A stretch of DNA of 64,000 nt. Origin: Holophagales bacterium. Its GTDB lineage: Bacteria; Acidobacteriota; Thermoanaerobaculia; UBA5066. This document shows, piece after piece, positions 63,143-64,000 of this stretch. The notes under the pieces were generated by a model. That model searched no databases and was not told the DNA's origin. It worked only from the letters and a program-made list of their open reading frames with translations. The stretch is taken from contig JADJZB010000011.1 in NCBI GenBank assembly GCA_016719485.1, positions 101,527-165,526 on the forward strand. Direction: 5' to 3'. Each line of letters starts with the position of its first letter. Within the stretch, counting starts at the first letter, position 1. Made by a program: the position numbers and the translations under genes.

Positions 63143-63200
63143 TTGCGTCTATGGAGGAAAGGCACAATAAATTTAGTCCTTTCGATCCGATGACGCAAGT
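63141..63200 (-). promoter_or_regulatory. abiE promoter with 9-bp inverted-repeat operator
   Basis: Plus-strand arms ACTTGCGTC (63141-63149) and GACGCAAGT (63192-63200) are perfect complements 42 bp apart. On the minus strand the upstream arm contains TTGCGT (-35, 63193-63198), then a 17-bp spacer and TAAATT (-10, 63170-63175). The other arm covers the GTG start of abiEi. Paired repeats flanking the promoter fit the known autoregulation of AbiEi. Confidence 0.65.
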
Positions 63201-63295
63201 AACGGCCACTGTTCCGGGTTCCGGACGGGAGCGCCGGACACAGAAACAACGAGGGGCGGCGACGCGATCTTGTGGCCCCGCAGGCGAATCCTGCC

Positions 63296-64000
63296 CTATC
63301 TCCGCTCGACCATCGGCGGCAGAGTGCCGTCCGAGGTCACGTTGTCGTTCACCACGCCGTACGCGACGAACCGGCCCGGAGTCGCCCACGAGCCGCACTT
63401 CGGCCCGGCGTCGCCTCCGTAGCCGATCTCCGAGTGGCCGGTCCCACTGAAAACGCCGGCCGGGCGGGAGCGTCACGGAGGGAAGGGTCCCGATGATCGC
63501 CCCGTCGGAGGCCTGGTGAAGCGTCACCTCGAGACTCACGTCCGGCCCTCCGTCGGGCTCCGGATTCGCGACGGCGACGTTCGAGCGGAACCCGGCGTCC
63601 TCGCGCAGGCCCGGGACGACCGCCCGCTCGTCGGCCCACCGCACCTCGTTCGCGACCGGAACGCTGACTCCGTAGTCGCCCGATGCGCCGGTGCCCCGCG
63701 CCTGGACGATCGCGGTGACGAGGAGATCGGCGGCCCCTTCCGGCCGGTCCGACGCGAACGTGAGCGTTCCTGCGAAATCGTCCGAGGAAGGTGAGCCCCT
63801 TTTCCGGCAGCCCCCACCGCTCCCGACGTCCGAGCGTCAACTCGGTCCGGTACCGCCCGTGTTCCGACGTCACGCCGACGACGGCCGGGAGGAATCGCGT
63901 GTGCCGGCCTCGAAGGACGTCCGGCTCCTCGAACGGCACGACCGTCCCGTCGTTCGTCGCACTGTCGTTCCTCACGAAGTAGCCGAGGAGGTCGTTGCGC
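63296..64000 (-). pseudogene. Secreted acidobacterial surface-type protein, partial and frameshifted
   Basis: Enters from the right edge, so the N-terminus is missing. Frame 1: RNDLLGYFVRNDSATNDGTVVPF ... RHTRFLPAVVGVTSEHGRYRTELTL. Then, after a shift between 63783 and 63835: SDDFAGTLTFASDRPEGAADLLVTAIVQARG ... VRWADERAVVPGLREDAGFRSNVAVANPE ... LPPGRR. After another shift at the AAAA run 63450-63453: FSGTGHSEIGYGGDAGPKCGSWATPGRFVAYGVVNDNVTSDGTLPPMVERR and a stop at 63296. The repeated beta-rich units (GRYRTELTL, FRSNVAVANP, VNDNVTSDGT) are typical of long secreted proteins in Acidobacteriota. Function unknown. Confidence 0.65.

Overview
The window is about 64 kb of very GC-rich bacterial chromosome, roughly 70% GC by eye, with no rRNA operon, intact tRNA or CRISPR array. 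Four tandem PknB-type kinases with C-terminal TolB/PD40 propeller repeats, a fused ArgB-acetyltransferase, DUF3570/DUF4266/ApbE genes and a surface protein typical of the phylum point to Acidobacteriota, probably a Thermoanaerobaculia-like lineage. That is inference from gene content, since there is no marker gene. Many ORFs start with GTG or TTG, and several promoters sit so close to the start codon that leaders must be very short.

Layout. 0-7.7 kb is general metabolism: a serine hydrolase coupled to an AGCS amino-acid/Na+ symporter, an ABC-F ATPase, a zinc alcohol dehydrogenase, a CHMI-type isomerase, a PfkB kinase and a DinB protein. 7.7-13.3 kb is an extracytoplasmic redox block: ApbE, DUF3570, a TlpA-DUF4266 fusion, a DsbD-alpha protein, rubrerythrin, a heme-motif lipoprotein and a DUF5777-like barrel. 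13.3-28.5 kb is the most striking region: a nucleotidyltransferase, a GT4 and a radical SAM enzyme, then a rightward operon of eleven genes. These are an HprK-like kinase, three methyltransferases, two radical SAM enzymes, an amidohydrolase, DUF1460, GT2, DUF4922 and SpoIID. Nine of its ten junctions are 4-bp NTGA overlaps. It looks like an undescribed glycan, peptidoglycan or peptide modification pathway.

29.4-40.0 kb holds four paralogous kinase-propeller genes in a row, followed by a secreted metallopeptidase-like protein and a frameshifted wHTH-FHA regulator. 41.4-49.8 kb carries argB-NAT (two apparent frameshifts), DinB, phosphoglucomutase, a GDT1 transporter under a yybP-ykoY (Mn2+) riboswitch, rtcB with a stub of rtcA, an Asp/Glu racemase, SigZ-DUF2703 and TerB. 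49.8-53.0 kb has two ECF sigma systems.

53.1-63.2 kb is an accessory zone: a nucleotidyltransferase toxin-antitoxin candidate, a TetR-SDR-MDR operon with matching operators, a VapBC pair, a divergent aminotransferase/radical SAM pair sharing one accessory domain, and an AbiE module. Three relics of the 3' half of a CAT-anticodon tRNA separate these blocks, which suggests repeated insertion or recombination at a tRNA. The right edge is a frameshifted fragment of a secreted protein.

Several genes (wHTH-FHA, argB-NAT, abiEii, right-edge protein) are broken by single-base differences. Four of these fall in homopolymers, so consensus errors in the assembly are as likely as true pseudogenes.
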